Of a stretch of 64,000 nt of DNA, positions 9,504 through 17,892 are shown piece by piece. The stretch is from Deltaproteobacteria bacterium. GTDB lineage: Bacteria; Desulfobacterota; DSM-4660; Desulfatiglandales; Desulfatiglandaceae. The notes beneath the pieces were generated by a model. The model did not search any database. It saw only the letters and a list, made by a program, of their open reading frames with translations, and was not told the DNA's origin. The stretch's first letter is position 1, and every line of letters begins with the position of its first letter. The position numbers were made by a program, and so were the translations under genes. The stretch lies in the NCBI GenBank assembly GCA_019307815.1, contig JAFDIV010000020.1, positions 1 to 64,000 on the forward strand. The letters run 5' to 3'.

Positions 9504-11513
9504 ATGACCTCAAAACTCGATGAACTCTGTATAAACACCATCCGGATGTTATCGGCAGATTGCGTACAACAAGCCAATTCTGGGCATCCTGGAATGCCCA
9601 TGGGGGCTGCACCCATGGCTTATGTGCTATGGACCAAATTCCTGCGCCACAATCCCAAAAACCCCCGGTGGCCAGACAGGGATCGCTTTGTGTTGTCGGC
9701 AGGCCACGGCTCCATGCTGTTATACAGCCTCCTTTATCTGACAGGTTATGACCTGGCCCTGGAAGACCTCAAGAACTTCCGCCAATGGGGCAGCAAAACG
9801 CCCGGGCATCCGGAATACGGCATCACCCCTGGAGTAGAGACTACCACAGGTCCATTGGGACAGGGATTTGCCAACGGCGTGGGCATGGCCATGGCTGAGC
9901 GGCACTTAGCAGCGCGGTTTAACAAGCCTGGTGCTGAAGTTGTTGATCATTATACGTACGCGATCGTGAGCGATGGCGATTTAATGGAGGGGATATCCCA
10001 TGAGGCCGCCTCCCTTGCTGGTCACTTACGCCTTGGGAAGCTCATTTATTTATACGATGACAACCGAATTTCCATAGAAGGATCTACTGATATCACCTTT
10101 ACTGAAGACCGGTGCGCAAGGTTCGAGGCATACGGTTGGCATGTGCAGAAGGTAGAGGACGGAAATGATCTGGAGGCCATTGAAAAGGCCATAGAAGAGG
10201 CGAAAGCCGAAACAGAGAGGCCCTCTCTGATAGCTGTCAGGACACATATTGGCTTTGGCAGTCCCGGCAAGCAAGATGATCCTTCGGCGCACGGTGAGCC
10301 CTTAGGAACCGAAGAGATAGTAAAGACAAAAGAAAACCTAGGTTGGCCGACGGATCCCTCCTTTTACGTCCCTCAGGAGGTCCTGGATCATTTCAGGCAG
10401 GCTTTGTCCAAAGGCGCCCAACTGGAAAGGCAATGGCAAGAAAAGTTAAACACTTATGAAAACGCCTACCCCGAACTGGCCAAGAAGTTTATGAAATGGG
10501 TACAGGGCGTGTTGCCGGATGACTGGGATGAGTGCATTCCGTCTTTTGAGCCTGATCCCAAAGGGATAGCGACCAGGGTGGCCTCCGGGACCGTGCTGAA
10601 TGCCCTGGCCGACAAGATACAGAACCTAATGGGAGGCTCTGCCGATCTTGGCCCCTCAAACAAGACCCTCATAAAATCTTCTCGGGACTACCAGGTAGGG
10701 GCCTATGATGGAAGGAATCTCAGATTCGGCGTAAGGGAGCACGCCATGGGCGCCATCTTAAACGGCATGGCCCTTCACGGAGGTATCATCCCTTACGGAG
10801 GAACTTTCCTCGTCTTCTCCGATTATATGAGGCCCTCTATACGCCTTGCAGCTCTCATGGGGCTTAAGGTCATTTATGTATTCACCCACGACAGTATAGG
10901 ACTAGGTGAGGATGGACCTACCCATCAGCCCATTGAACAACTCTCCACTCTCAGGGCTATACCTAATCTCACGGTAATACGACCGGCCGATGCCAATGAG
11001 ACTGCCCGGGCTTGGAAGATGGCTCTAGAATTGAAGGACAGCCCTGTGGCCCTCGCGCTAACACGGCAGGCTGTGCCTATACTTGATCGAAACAAATGCT
11101 CTCCGGCCGATGGGCTTGAAAAAGGAGCCTACATACTGAAGCAGTGGGGCGAAGGCGATCCTGAGATAATTCTCATCGGTACTGGATCAGAAGTCCACCT
11201 TGCCCTGGAGGCTGCAGAAACGGTAAATGACAAAGGGATTAGAGTGCGGGTGGTCAGTATGCCTTCGTGGGAACTATTCGACAAACAATCAGAGGATTAC
11301 AAGGAAGAAGTCCTCCCCAGTTCGGTTTGGGCAAGGATTGCAATTGAGGCAGGCTCGACCTATGGCTGGCACAAGTATGTGGGCCAAAAAGGCAGGATAA
11401 TAGGTATCGATCGCTTTGGCGCCTCTGCACCATATAAAATCCTTTATAAAGAATTTGGCTTGACCGCGGAGCAAATTGCAAACGAGGCCCTTTTTCTTAT
11501 TAATGCCAGATGA
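9504..11513 (+). CDS. tkt: Transketolase
   Basis: A thiamine-diphosphate enzyme that moves two-carbon units between ketose and aldose phosphates in the non-oxidative pentose phosphate pathway. It has the full length of 669 residues. Visible motifs are [11 protein letters not shown] near residue 28, the cofactor-binding GDGDLMEG (here [13 protein letters not shown]) near 155 with the closing DDN about 30 residues later, and the pyrimidine-domain stretch [11 protein letters not shown] with its catalytic Glu near 412. [14 protein letters not shown], the signature loop, is also complete. AAGGAGACATAACGATCCC precedes the ATG. It is followed by a 48-base gap to the queuosine salvage gene and may share its transcript. 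Confidence 0.96.
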   Translation: MTSKLDELCINTIRMLSADCVQQANSGHPGMPMGAAPMAYVLWTKFLRHNPKNPRWPDRDRFVLSAGHGSMLLYSLLYLTGYDLALEDLKNFRQWGSKTPGHPEYGITPGVETTTGPLGQGFANGVGMAMAERHLAARFNKPGAEVVDHYTYAIVSDGDLMEGISHEAASLAGHLRLGKLIYLYDDNRISIEGSTDITFTEDRCARFEAYGWHVQKVEDGNDLEAIEKAIEEAKAETERPSLIAVRTHIGFGSPGKQDDPSAHGEPLGTEEIVKTKENLGWPTDPSFYVPQEVLDHFRQALSKGAQLERQWQEKLNTYENAYPELAKKFMKWVQGVLPDDWDECIPSFEPDPKGIATRVASGTVLNALADKIQNLMGGSADLGPSNKTLIKSSRDYQVGAYDGRNLRFGVREHAMGAILNGMALHGGIIPYGGTFLVFSDYMRPSIRLAALMGLKVIYVFTHDSIGLGEDGPTHQPIEQLSTLRAIPNLTVIRPADANETARAWKMALELKDSPVALALTRQAVPILDRNKCSPADGLEKGAYILKQWGEGDPEIILIGTGSEVHLALEAAETVNDKGIRVRVVSMPSWELFDKQSEDYKEEVLPSSVWARIAIEAGSTYGWHKYVGQKGRIIGIDRFGASAPYKILYKEFGLTAEQIANEALFLINAR

Positions 11514-11561
11514 TTATAACACTCAACAGATTACAAAAACCTATGTTCGGCGGTTACTGCC

Positions 11562-12524
11562 ATGAAGGAAGTGATAGATTCTGCCCGATACGTTATAAGA
11601 AATTCCCGTCATGTGAGAATTAACCGTGAGAGTGTTAGGAATCTAGCAGAGCAAATTGCAAGTCGGCCCCTTACTATTCCCCAATGGGATCAGGCCCATC
11701 ATTATTTCGACGGCACTGAGAAAACTCTCCATTACCTCTTTGTGCTTGATACGCTTAACTTTTGCTTCTGGCCACAGCCAGGCCATGAGAGATGGGCGAT
11801 CAAGTACAAGGATGAAGAGCTTTCGGGCTATTATGCCTTGGCTGAAGCCCTCAAAGAGGCGTTCACTCATGGATATCCCCTCCATGATCCCGCATTTCTC
11901 GCTTCAATGAAAATGGCTGATTTGGAAGAAATTCTTTCTGGCAAGGGGCACCTTCAATTGATGAAAGAAAGGTTATTAGCCCTTCAAGAACTGGGGACTT
12001 ATCTTGTGGTCAAGTGGCAAGGCAGTCCGGCCAAGCTGGTGGAAGCTTGTGAGGGTTCTGCAGTCAACCTCGCAAAAAAGGTGGGTAATGAGATAAGCTC
12101 TTTTCGTGACGTTGGGCAATACAATAGAAGACGAGTTTACTTTTACAAGAGAGCGCAAATACTTGCTGCTGATATCTACGGTGCCTTCAATGGAAAAGGA
12201 TGGGGGAAATTCTATGACATGGAGGGCCTAACAGCCTTTGCCGACTACAAGTTACCTCAGGTTCTCCGTGAGCTGGGAGTTCTCACCTACAGCCCAAAGC
12301 TTGCTGCCAAGATTGATTCAAGAAGATTGATTCCCCAGGGAAGCATAGAGGAAATAGAGATCCGCGCACACACCATATGGGCTGTGGAGTTGCTATGCGC
12401 TCAGCTCAGACAGGGGGAGCATAACATCCGAGCCTTTGAAATGGATTGGATCCTTTGGAACCTCGGGCAGCAGGACACATATAGGAAAAAGCCTTATCAT
12501 CGTACTGTTACCATTTATTATTAA
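11562..12524 (+). CDS. Queuosine 5'-phosphate N-glycosylase/hydrolase (Qng1, DUF2419 family)
   Basis: This 320-residue protein has the outline of the Q-salvage family, which releases queuine base from queuosine 5'-phosphate. Recognised landmarks are LDTLNFCFWPQPG near residue 63, the GYYALAEAL helix after it, the middle block YKRAQILAADIYGAF, and FADYKLPQVLRELGVL, whose Asp belongs to the active-site segment known in the family. The end reads ...YHRTVTIYY, as in other members. The stop codon shares its last base with the start of tgt (TAATG), so the two genes are translationally linked. That context supports delivery of free queuine to Tgt. The family assignment is from motif memory, not from an alignment. 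Confidence 0.85.
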   Translation: MKEVIDSARYVIRNSRHVRINRESVRNLAEQIASRPLTIPQWDQAHHYFDGTEKTLHYLFVLDTLNFCFWPQPGHERWAIKYKDEELSGYYALAEALKEAFTHGYPLHDPAFLASMKMADLEEILSGKGHLQLMKERLLALQELGTYLVVKWQGSPAKLVEACEGSAVNLAKKVGNEISSFRDVGQYNRRRVYFYKRAQILAADIYGAFNGKGWGKFYDMEGLTAFADYKLPQVLRELGVLTYSPKLAAKIDSRRLIPQGSIEEIEIRAHTIWAVELLCAQLRQGEHNIRAFEMDWILWNLGQQDTYRKKPYHRTVTIYY

Positions 12525-13726
12525 TGCTCACCTTTCGTGTCATAGCCAAAGATGGTGAAGCCAGATCTGGGGTAATTGAGACACCCCATGGTACCATACA
12601 CACACCTGCCTTTGTAACAGTGGGCACCCTTGCATCAGTAAAGACCCTGAGTCCAAGAGATCTGAGGGACTTAGGCACGCAAGTGATTATCGCCAATACT
12701 TATCATCTCCACCTCCAGCCTGGGGAAGATATAATAGCTGGTGCAGGCGGACTCCATAAGTTCATGGGATGGAGTGGCCCCCTCATGACTGACTCAGGTG
12801 GTTTCCAGATTTTCAGCCACGGCGCCGGTAAGGAACACGGAGTTGGAAAAATCGCTTCCATCTTCCCTGAAGAACCAGACCGAGGTGGCCATTTAAGGCA
12901 GAAAACAGGAAAGTCCCTGGTTACAGTGAATGAGGAGGGAGTTGATTTTGTCTCTTATCTAGATGGGTCACGCCATCGGTTCACTCCCGAAACTGTTATC
13001 CAAATACAAGCGAAACTCGGTGCCGATATCATCCTGCCTTTAGACGAATGTACATCTCCATTACACGACCGGGGATACACTCGTGTTGCCATGGAGCGCA
13101 CCCACCAATGGGCCTTACGGGCGCTGGAGGCCTTTCACAGATACGGAGGTCCTCACCAGTCACTGTTCGGGATTGTCCAAGGCGGAGCCTTTGAAGACTT
13201 GAGAAAAGAAAGTGCTGCTTTCATCCAAGAACACGGATTCAGCGGCTTTGCTATTGGGGGATCCTTGGGTAGATCCAAGCATGATATGCACAATGTACTT
13301 GAGTGGACAGTCCCCCACCTGCCAGAGGAGCGGCCTAGACATCTGTTGGGGATTGGTGAGGTAGAAGACATTTTTGAAGCGGTGAAAAGAGGAGTGGATA
13401 CATTTGACTGCGTTGCACCCACCCGAATGGCCCGAACTGGAACATTATTGGTGAGCGGGTATCCGAGACACCGGATGCATATTCTCAACAGTCGATTCAG
13501 AACAGACTATGGTCCTATTGAGGAAGATTGCCCTTGCTACACCTGCTCCAATTTTTCACGTGCTTATCTGCGTCACCTTTTTGCAGCTAAAGAACCAAGT
13601 GCAATGACGCTCGCCACCATTCATAACCTCTCTTTCATTGAAAGGCTCATGGGCGAGATCCGCTCGGCCATAGCGCAGGGCTCTTTCCAGGACCTTATGG
13701 ATATGTGGACCTGCCAAGAAACATAA
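12524..13726 (+). CDS. tgt: tRNA-guanine transglycosylase, possibly queuine-specific
   Basis: Exchanges guanine-34 of tRNAs with GUN anticodons. The protein has 400 residues against about 375 usual. The general acid Asp90 (TDSGGFQ), nucleophile Asp295 (FDCVAPTRMAR) and the zinc site CPCYTC plus a later His are all present. Two features are unusual. Residues about 100-131 form an extra loop (GAGKEHGVGK...) not found in Escherichia coli-type enzymes. The substrate-pocket segment reads GGSLGR, placing Gly249 where preQ1-using enzymes have Val233 (Zymomonas numbering) and queuine-using eukaryotic enzymes have Gly, while Cys176 keeps the bacterial state. With the Qng1 gene overlapping upstream, use of queuine rather than preQ1 is a reasonable inference, not shown. 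Confidence 0.93.
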   Translation: MLTFRVIAKDGEARSGVIETPHGTIHTPAFVTVGTLASVKTLSPRDLRDLGTQVIIANTYHLHLQPGEDIIAGAGGLHKFMGWSGPLMTDSGGFQIFSHGAGKEHGVGKIASIFPEEPDRGGHLRQKTGKSLVTVNEEGVDFVSYLDGSRHRFTPETVIQIQAKLGADIILPLDECTSPLHDRGYTRVAMERTHQWALRALEAFHRYGGPHQSLFGIVQGGAFEDLRKESAAFIQEHGFSGFAIGGSLGRSKHDMHNVLEWTVPHLPEERPRHLLGIGEVEDIFEAVKRGVDTFDCVAPTRMARTGTLLVSGYPRHRMHILNSRFRTDYGPIEEDCPCYTCSNFSRAYLRHLFAAKEPSAMTLATIHNLSFIERLMGEIRSAIAQGSFQDLMDMWTCQET

Positions 13727-13735
13727 CTTTGGTTC

Positions 13736-13764
13736 TTGACAACTGGGATTTGGTCTTGTAAATT
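13736..13764 (+). promoter_or_regulatory. Sigma70-type promoter of the riboswitch transcript
   Basis: TTGACA at 13736-13741 and TAAATT at 13759-13764 are separated by 17 bases. Transcription would begin near 13771, about 16 bases before the aptamer. It starts directly after the tgt stop codon, so the antiporter has its own transcript. Confidence 0.8.
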
Positions 13765-13784
13765 CGCCGAGATTTTTTCAGGAA

Positions 13785-13851
13785 TAAGGCAATGAGGTCT
13801 GCCTGAACCGCCCCATTCAACATACTGCTAGGGGCTGATGACTTCTGCATG
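13785..13851 (+). promoter_or_regulatory. Fluoride riboswitch aptamer (crcB motif)
   Basis: The stretch follows the fluoride aptamer consensus closely: AAGGCAATGAGGTCTGCC, then TGAACC, then GCCCC, a variable loop of about 16 bases, and GGGGCTGATGACTTCTGC. The GCCCC/GGGGC stem, the conserved CTGATG after it and the GAGG/CTTC pairing that forms the pseudoknotted core are all in place. Compare the known Thermotoga aptamer GGCGATGAGGCCCGCC...GGGCTGATGGCCTC. It lies between its own promoter and an intrinsic terminator, upstream of an ion/proton antiporter, a gene class known to be controlled by this riboswitch. Confidence 0.92.
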
Positions 13852-13867
13852 GAAAACAGGCAGGAGT

Positions 13868-13918
13868 CCGGGCAGAATTTACAGGAATAGGCCCGGCATT
13901 AGCTTGCCGGGTTTTTTT
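13868..13918 (+). terminator. Riboswitch terminator and competing antiterminator
   Basis: CCCGGCA at 13892-13898 pairs with TGCCGGG at 13905-13911 across a six-base loop and is followed by seven T (13912-13918): a complete intrinsic terminator. CCGGGC at 13868-13873 can instead pair with GCCCGG at 13891-13896, which would disrupt it. The two hairpins exclude each other, so fluoride binding would be expected to let polymerase through to the antiporter gene. The 13857-13862 stretch can also pair with 13800-13805 inside the aptamer, a possible coupling point. Confidence 0.85.
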
Positions 13919-13955
13919 GTTATAAAGGCTGGAAAATATAGGAGGTAAGTTATCC

Positions 13956-15428
13956 GTGGCCTTCAGCATAGCTCTCATTATTATCCTGGGATTGTGCGCT
14001 GACTATCTTTTTCGAAAAATGAAGCTTCCCGGACTCGTGGGAATGCTCATTGTGGGAATCTTGGTAGGGCCTTATGTATTTGACTTCTTGTCTCCTGAGA
14101 TGATGCATGTCTCGGGGGATTTCAGAAAGATCGCCCTCATAGTCATTCTTCTGAGAGCTGGCTTCGAACTCCGACGCGACACATTGCACCGTGTGGGCCG
14201 AGCTGCTTTATTCATGAGCGCCATTCCTGCAGTTTTTGAAATTTTTGGAGTGACATTCCTAGCCAACAGATGGCTGGGAATGTCTTACCTTGACGCAGCC
14301 CTAATGGGATCCATCCTGGGTGCTGTGTCGCCTGCGGTTGTAGTTCCCTTGATGATAGATTTCATGGATCGAGGTCGTGGCGCCAAGAAAGGAATCCCAA
14401 CCCTCATATTGGGAGCTTCTTCTATTGATGACGTGTTCGTAATTGTAATATTCAGCATTCTCCTTAGTGCTTACGGTAGCGAAGAAATCCACCTCGTCAA
14501 AAAGCTCTTAGAAATCCCGGTATCCATAGGATCAGGGATTATTGTTGGGCTCATACCGGGGTATTTTCTTTATAGGCTTTTTGAGGCTAGAGACTGGCGC
14601 CCCCCAAAACGAACTCTCATCGTCCTAGGAATTGCGATTCTTCTGACCAGACTTGAAGAAGTGCTCCAAGGCACCGTGCCAATAGCAAGCCTCCTCGGCG
14701 TAATGGCCCTTGGGTTTATCATTCTGGAGAAGTCTGAACCTATAGCCCACATCATATCCCAAAAGTTGAAAAAATTGTGGGTCTTTGCGGAGTTATTGCT
14801 TTTTGTACTGGTTGGGGCTCAGGTAAACATTCACGTGGCATGGCAAGCAGGGCTGGCCGGGGCTGCTGTAATATTCGGTGGGCTGGTTTTCCGAAGTATT
14901 GGAACGTACCTCTCTTTAATAGGAACTCCCCTCAATTTGAAAGAAAAGCTGTTTTGCGTGGTCGCATATATCCCAAAAGCCACTGTGCAGGCGGCCATTG
15001 GCGCGGTCCCACTGGCCGCAGGTGTGCCTTCCGGAGAGCTCATTTTGGCCATGGCGGTACTTTCCATTTTGCTTACTGCCCCACCAGGGGCAATCGCTAT
15101 CATGGTTATGGGTGAGCGCATATTGGACTACGGGGAAAAGTCTCCATACAAATTCAAGGAGTTGAGAGACCAATTTGGTTTGCCTCGAGTTGGCGAGAGG
15201 GTCCGAAGCAAGAAATATGGAACTGTATGGAAGGTAATTGAAGAAAGAGAGGTATGGGTCAACTCTAAGTCTGACGGCTCCGGGGGCCGCTTGATACCCG
15301 CCATTCATATAAGATACTGGCGAGAGGATACCTCCAACGGCCCTGGAACCGGAAAGACCCTTTCATTTCGCTATAGCGTAGAAGATCCCAATTTCGATGA
15401 GCACTGGGAGATCTTGTTCGACTGGTAG
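13956..15428 (+). CDS. Cation/proton antiporter under fluoride riboswitch control
   Basis: An inner-membrane CPA-family protein of 490 residues. About 390 residues form a hydrophobic bundle of some 12 helices, with the paired acidic residues Asp158-Asp159 (SSIDDVF) typical of electrogenic family members. The last 90 residues are hydrophilic (VGERVRSKKYGTVWKV onward) and look like a cytosolic domain. Translation starts at a GTG, with AGGAGG 10 bases upstream. The gene lies 38 bases after the riboswitch terminator. Antiporters of this kind are among the known targets of fluoride riboswitches and are thought to help cells cope with fluoride; whether this one carries fluoride, Na+ or K+ cannot be told from sequence. 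Confidence 0.88.
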   Translation: MAFSIALIIILGLCADYLFRKMKLPGLVGMLIVGILVGPYVFDFLSPEMMHVSGDFRKIALIVILLRAGFELRRDTLHRVGRAALFMSAIPAVFEIFGVTFLANRWLGMSYLDAALMGSILGAVSPAVVVPLMIDFMDRGRGAKKGIPTLILGASSIDDVFVIVIFSILLSAYGSEEIHLVKKLLEIPVSIGSGIIVGLIPGYFLYRLFEARDWRPPKRTLIVLGIAILLTRLEEVLQGTVPIASLLGVMALGFIILEKSEPIAHIISQKLKKLWVFAELLLFVLVGAQVNIHVAWQAGLAGAAVIFGGLVFRSIGTYLSLIGTPLNLKEKLFCVVAYIPKATVQAAIGAVPLAAGVPSGELILAMAVLSILLTAPPGAIAIMVMGERILDYGEKSPYKFKELRDQFGLPRVGERVRSKKYGTVWKVIEEREVWVNSKSDGSGGRLIPAIHIRYWREDTSNGPGTGKTLSFRYSVEDPNFDEHWEILFDW

Positions 15429-15432
15429 CGCC

Positions 15433-16164
15433 TTATAAGCCAGGTGTGGGCAAATAGTCGAGTCTTACGTTTTGAAGGGCATGAAAGATATTGCCCTTGA
15501 TCTTCTTGTTGGATCGATATAACCCATGGAGCAGATTCTTTATTTGTCGCCTCGTGGATGAAACTGCAGTGGGGCACCCTGGATCTATCTGGGGCCAGTG
15601 CATTTCCTTTGCATACCGGTGAATAAGAGATTCATCAACTAAATAAAAGGGCCTCACTATCTTGATTCTACCGCCGAAAAACTCCTGAACCGGCAGAAGC
15701 GTACTGATGGAAGCGCCGTAAAAGACATTCAAAAAGAAAGTCTCTATGAGATCGTCCTTGTGATGGCCCATGGCGATCTTGGTGATACCCAACTCCCTTG
15801 CCAACTCAAACAGACACTTTTTCCTAAGCCTAGAGCAAAGGAAACATGGATTCTCGCGGTTCTCTGGCCCGTGTGCCTTCAGGCCTATGTCAGTCTTGAC
15901 AATCTTATATGAAAATCCATGGGTCTTGAAGAATTCTTCCATTGGCCCGGCAGTATCCACACCGAACCCCAGATCCACGTGCACCGCGGTTATTTCATAA
16001 GATATGGGGACACGTTTTAGGCGCTCCCTAAGAAGCCACAGGAGGGCAAGACTATCCTTACCACCTGATACACCCACTAATACGTGCTCACCATCGCGTA
16101 TCATATTGTGGGAATGGATGGCCTTCCCCATCAAGTGCCGTATGCGCTTTGCCGCATAGCTCAT
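15433..16164 (-). CDS. ttcA: TtcA-like tRNA thiolation enzyme
   Basis: An ATP-pyrophosphatase of the PP-loop family, 243 residues. The nucleotide-binding motif SGGKDS lies near residue 34, the first Cys pair is CFLC near 102-105, and GHHKDD near 133 supplies the conserved second motif. TtcA uses these with a [4Fe-4S] cluster to make 2-thiocytidine-32 in tRNA. The C-terminus is shorter and less conserved than in E. coli TtcA, so another tRNA thiolase of the TtcA/TtuA superfamily remains possible. The start overlaps the end of the YggS gene by four bases (ATGA), so the two are cotranslated. It converges on the antiporter gene with a 4-base gap. Confidence 0.83.
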   Translation of the reverse strand: MSYAAKRIRHLMGKAIHSHNMIRDGEHVLVGVSGGKDSLALLWLLRERLKRVPISYEITAVHVDLGFGVDTAGPMEEFFKTHGFSYKIVKTDIGLKAHGPENRENPCFLCSRLRKKCLFELARELGITKIAMGHHKDDLIETFFLNVFYGASISTLLPVQEFFGGRIKIVRPFYLVDESLIHRYAKEMHWPQIDPGCPTAVSSTRRQIKNLLHGLYRSNKKIKGNIFHALQNVRLDYLPTPGL

Positions 16165-16823
16165 GCGTAAAAACGTTCCCCAAAAATCTTAGTGCCTATC
16201 CTAACCATATTAGCCCCTTCCTCAAGGGCCACCTTATAGGAATTGGACATACCCATAGAAAGGTATCGCATCTCAACCCCAGGGATATCCAGTTCCTTTA
16301 TTTCTTCAAAGATCTTTCTTGTCTTCTGAAAATAGGGTCTGGCATCCTCAGGATCACCGGTAAACGGGCCCATGGTCATAAGGCCCATAATCTTCAGGTG
16401 TTCGAGTCCTGATATATCTTTGACCAGGGAAATGACCTCCCCAGGCATCACGCCTGCCTTTTGAGGCTCTTCTCCGCTATTTACCTCAATCAAGATCTCC
16501 ATCATCCTGCCTTCTTTGGCGCACGCCTTATCCAGGGCACGGGCCAGTTTCATGGAATCCACTGTCTCGACCATATCAAAGATCTTCACGGCCTTCTTTG
16601 CCTTATTGGACTGGAGATGCCCTATCATATGCCATTTCGCCCTGTTTCCAATAACCTGGTAGGCCCTTTCTGCTTCCTGAACATAATTCTCCCCCACGAT
16701 CTCGAGGCCAGCCTCAATGGCCTCAAGTATTTCCTCAGGTGTTCGGGTCTTGGCCGCTCCCACCAGCTTGACACCTTCAGGGAGCTCACTCAGGATTTTT
16801 CTTATGTTTTCCTTGATCTCCAT
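16161..16823 (-). CDS. Pyridoxal phosphate homeostasis protein (YggS/PLPBP family)
   Basis: A PLP-binding TIM-barrel protein without known catalytic activity that keeps vitamin B6 pools in balance. Key segments are VGAAKTR near residue 22, whose Lys binds PLP, GENYVQEA, WHMIGHLQSNK, VDS, MGMSNSYKVAL and the final VRIGTKIFGER. All are in the family order. The ATG at 16823 is chosen, not 16883, because GGAGGG lies five bases upstream and the family starts there; the protein then has 220 residues. It is the first gene of a two-gene unit with ttcA. Confidence 0.93.
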   Translation of the reverse strand: MEIKENIRKILSELPEGVKLVGAAKTRTPEEILEAIEAGLEIVGENYVQEAERAYQVIGNRAKWHMIGHLQSNKAKKAVKIFDMVETVDSMKLARALDKACAKEGRMMEILIEVNSGEEPQKAGVMPGEVISLVKDISGLEHLKIMGLMTMGPFTGDPEDARPYFQKTRKIFEEIKELDIPGVEMRYLSMGMSNSYKVALEEGANMVRIGTKIFGERFYA

Positions 16824-16962
16824 TTTTCCCTCCAAAATGACGCATGGGATTACACCTTTATTCCTGCTTGCCATGTATACCATTGAAAAGCTAAAGTGTC
16901 ATCAAAAGGAAAGGAATTTTTGAGACCAGGCAACTACTCTCTGAAGGAGGAAGATTACAAAA

Positions 16963-17397
16963 ATGGATGAGTATAAAGAACCACATTTTGCCAAGAAACA
17001 CCCGGCGGACCGCAAGCCAAAAGAGGAAGTCATCGCGGCAATCAGGGAAAAATCGTTGGATAATGAAATGCCCTGTGCCGTAGCCTTTGATATTGCAGCG
17101 CAGCTCAAAGTCGAGCCATCTGAAGTGGGGTTTGCAGCGGATTACTTGGAGCTACGCCTAGTAAAGTGCCAGCTTGGGCTCTTTGGCTATAAGCCCCAAA
17201 AGAGTATAGTAAAACCTTCGGAAAATGTTCCCCCACTCCTCGAGCAGGCGATCAGAGAGCAATTGGTAGATGGTAGGCTTCCCTGCAAGCATGCCTGGGC
17301 CATAGCATCCAAGCTGGGGCTGAGGAAGATGGAGGTCTCCTCTGCCTGCGAAACCTTGGGCATAAAAATTACAGCCTGCCAATTAGGTGCATTCTAA
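16963..17397 (+). CDS. Unknown protein with two copies of a CQLG-ending domain
   Basis: A 144-residue soluble protein built from two related halves. Residues about 18-75 contain a (M/L)PC segment (NEMPCAVAFDIAAQL) and end in KCQLGLFG; residues about 88-144 contain RLPCKHAWAIASKL and end in ACQLGAF. Each half reads as a helical, HTH-like unit with one Cys in the middle and one in the CQLG end, four in all, spaced alike. This could suit metal binding or a redox pair, but neither is shown. AGGAGG lies nine bases before the ATG. The gene stands alone between yggS (divergent) and the HesB-like gene (convergent). The family was not recognised by name. Confidence 0.75.
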   Translation: MDEYKEPHFAKKHPADRKPKEEVIAAIREKSLDNEMPCAVAFDIAAQLKVEPSEVGFAADYLELRLVKCQLGLFGYKPQKSIVKPSENVPPLLEQAIREQLVDGRLPCKHAWAIASKLGLRKMEVSSACETLGIKITACQLGAF

Positions 17398-17420
17398 GGG
17401 GAATCAGAAAGGTCATGAAC

Positions 17421-17469
17421 AAAAAAAGCCGCCATTTCTTCCACTAAGAAAATGGGGAAATGGCGGCTT
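17421..17469 (-). terminator. Terminator of the HesB-like gene
   Basis: AAGCCGCCATTT at 17426-17437 pairs perfectly with AAATGGCGGCTT at 17458-17469. On the minus strand the hairpin is followed by a run of T (A at 17421-17427 on the plus strand) and lies eight bases beyond the stop codon of the HesB-like gene. It may also stop transcription arriving from the CQLG gene. Confidence 0.82.
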
Positions 17470-17476
17470 GGATCAG

Positions 17477-17791
17477 TTAACAGCTACAAGAGCTCCCGCA
17501 GGCCGCTCCCATAACCATATTGGATTGGATGGAAAATCCAGAACCAAAGGGGGAGTCAACAAAGTCTACCTTAATGGGCTTTATCTGTTCGAACAATCCC
17601 TTGTCAATCACATAGGTAATGCCTCTATCATCAAATACTGCGTCATTGTCTCGTTGCTCATCCAGAGCCATGCCCAAAGAGGGCCCAGCTCACCCACCTT
17701 GGGAGAGCATGATGCGAATGGGAGGAATTTCTTCCTTGTCCTTTAGAAATTCTTTAATCATATTACTTGCCTTCTCTGTTACCTCAAACAT
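17477..17791 (-). CDS. HesB/IscA-like protein, selenoprotein candidate with in-frame TGA
   Basis: If TGA at 17690-17692 is read as selenocysteine, this is a complete 104-residue HesB/IscA-like protein. It starts MFEVTEKASNMIKEFL at an ATG with AGGAGG upstream and continues IRIMLSQGG-U34-AGPSLGMALDE to the C-terminal GAACGSSCSC. U34 falls exactly where IscA proteins have the first of three metal-binding Cys; the other Cys follow about 64 residues later. Both sides of the TGA are conserved family sequence in one frame. A small hairpin (GCTC-TGGAT-GAGC in the mRNA, 17656-17668) lies about 22 bases after the TGA, with G residues in its loop, as bacterial SECIS elements do. HesB-like selenoproteins are known in related bacteria. 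A mutated Cys codon is the alternative. Confidence 0.82.
17656..17668 (-). promoter_or_regulatory. Candidate bacterial SECIS hairpin
   Basis: In the mRNA, GCUC and GAGC close a five-base loop UGGAU, 21-33 bases after the UGA. Position and loop G fit bacterial SECIS elements, but the stem is only four pairs. A second possible hairpin just after the UGA (GCCC/GGGC inside GAGC/GCUC, about 17666-17691) has its loop closer than usual. Confidence 0.4.
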
Positions 17792-17860
17792 CACAACCTC
17801 CTGTATTTTCCTAAACGGGCGTTTGCGTCTTAATCTATACACGATTTGCGGCCTGTCAAC

Positions 17861-17883
17861 CCTGCCTGCCCACTGTAGGCAGG
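17861..17883. repeat. Palindromic intergenic repeat, copy 1
   Basis: CCTGCCT (17861-17867) and AGGCAGG (17877-17883) form a hairpin just downstream of the rdgB stop codon. The same core occurs twice more near 21.2 kb. Confidence 0.6.
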
Positions 17884-17892
17884 AAGCCGGAG

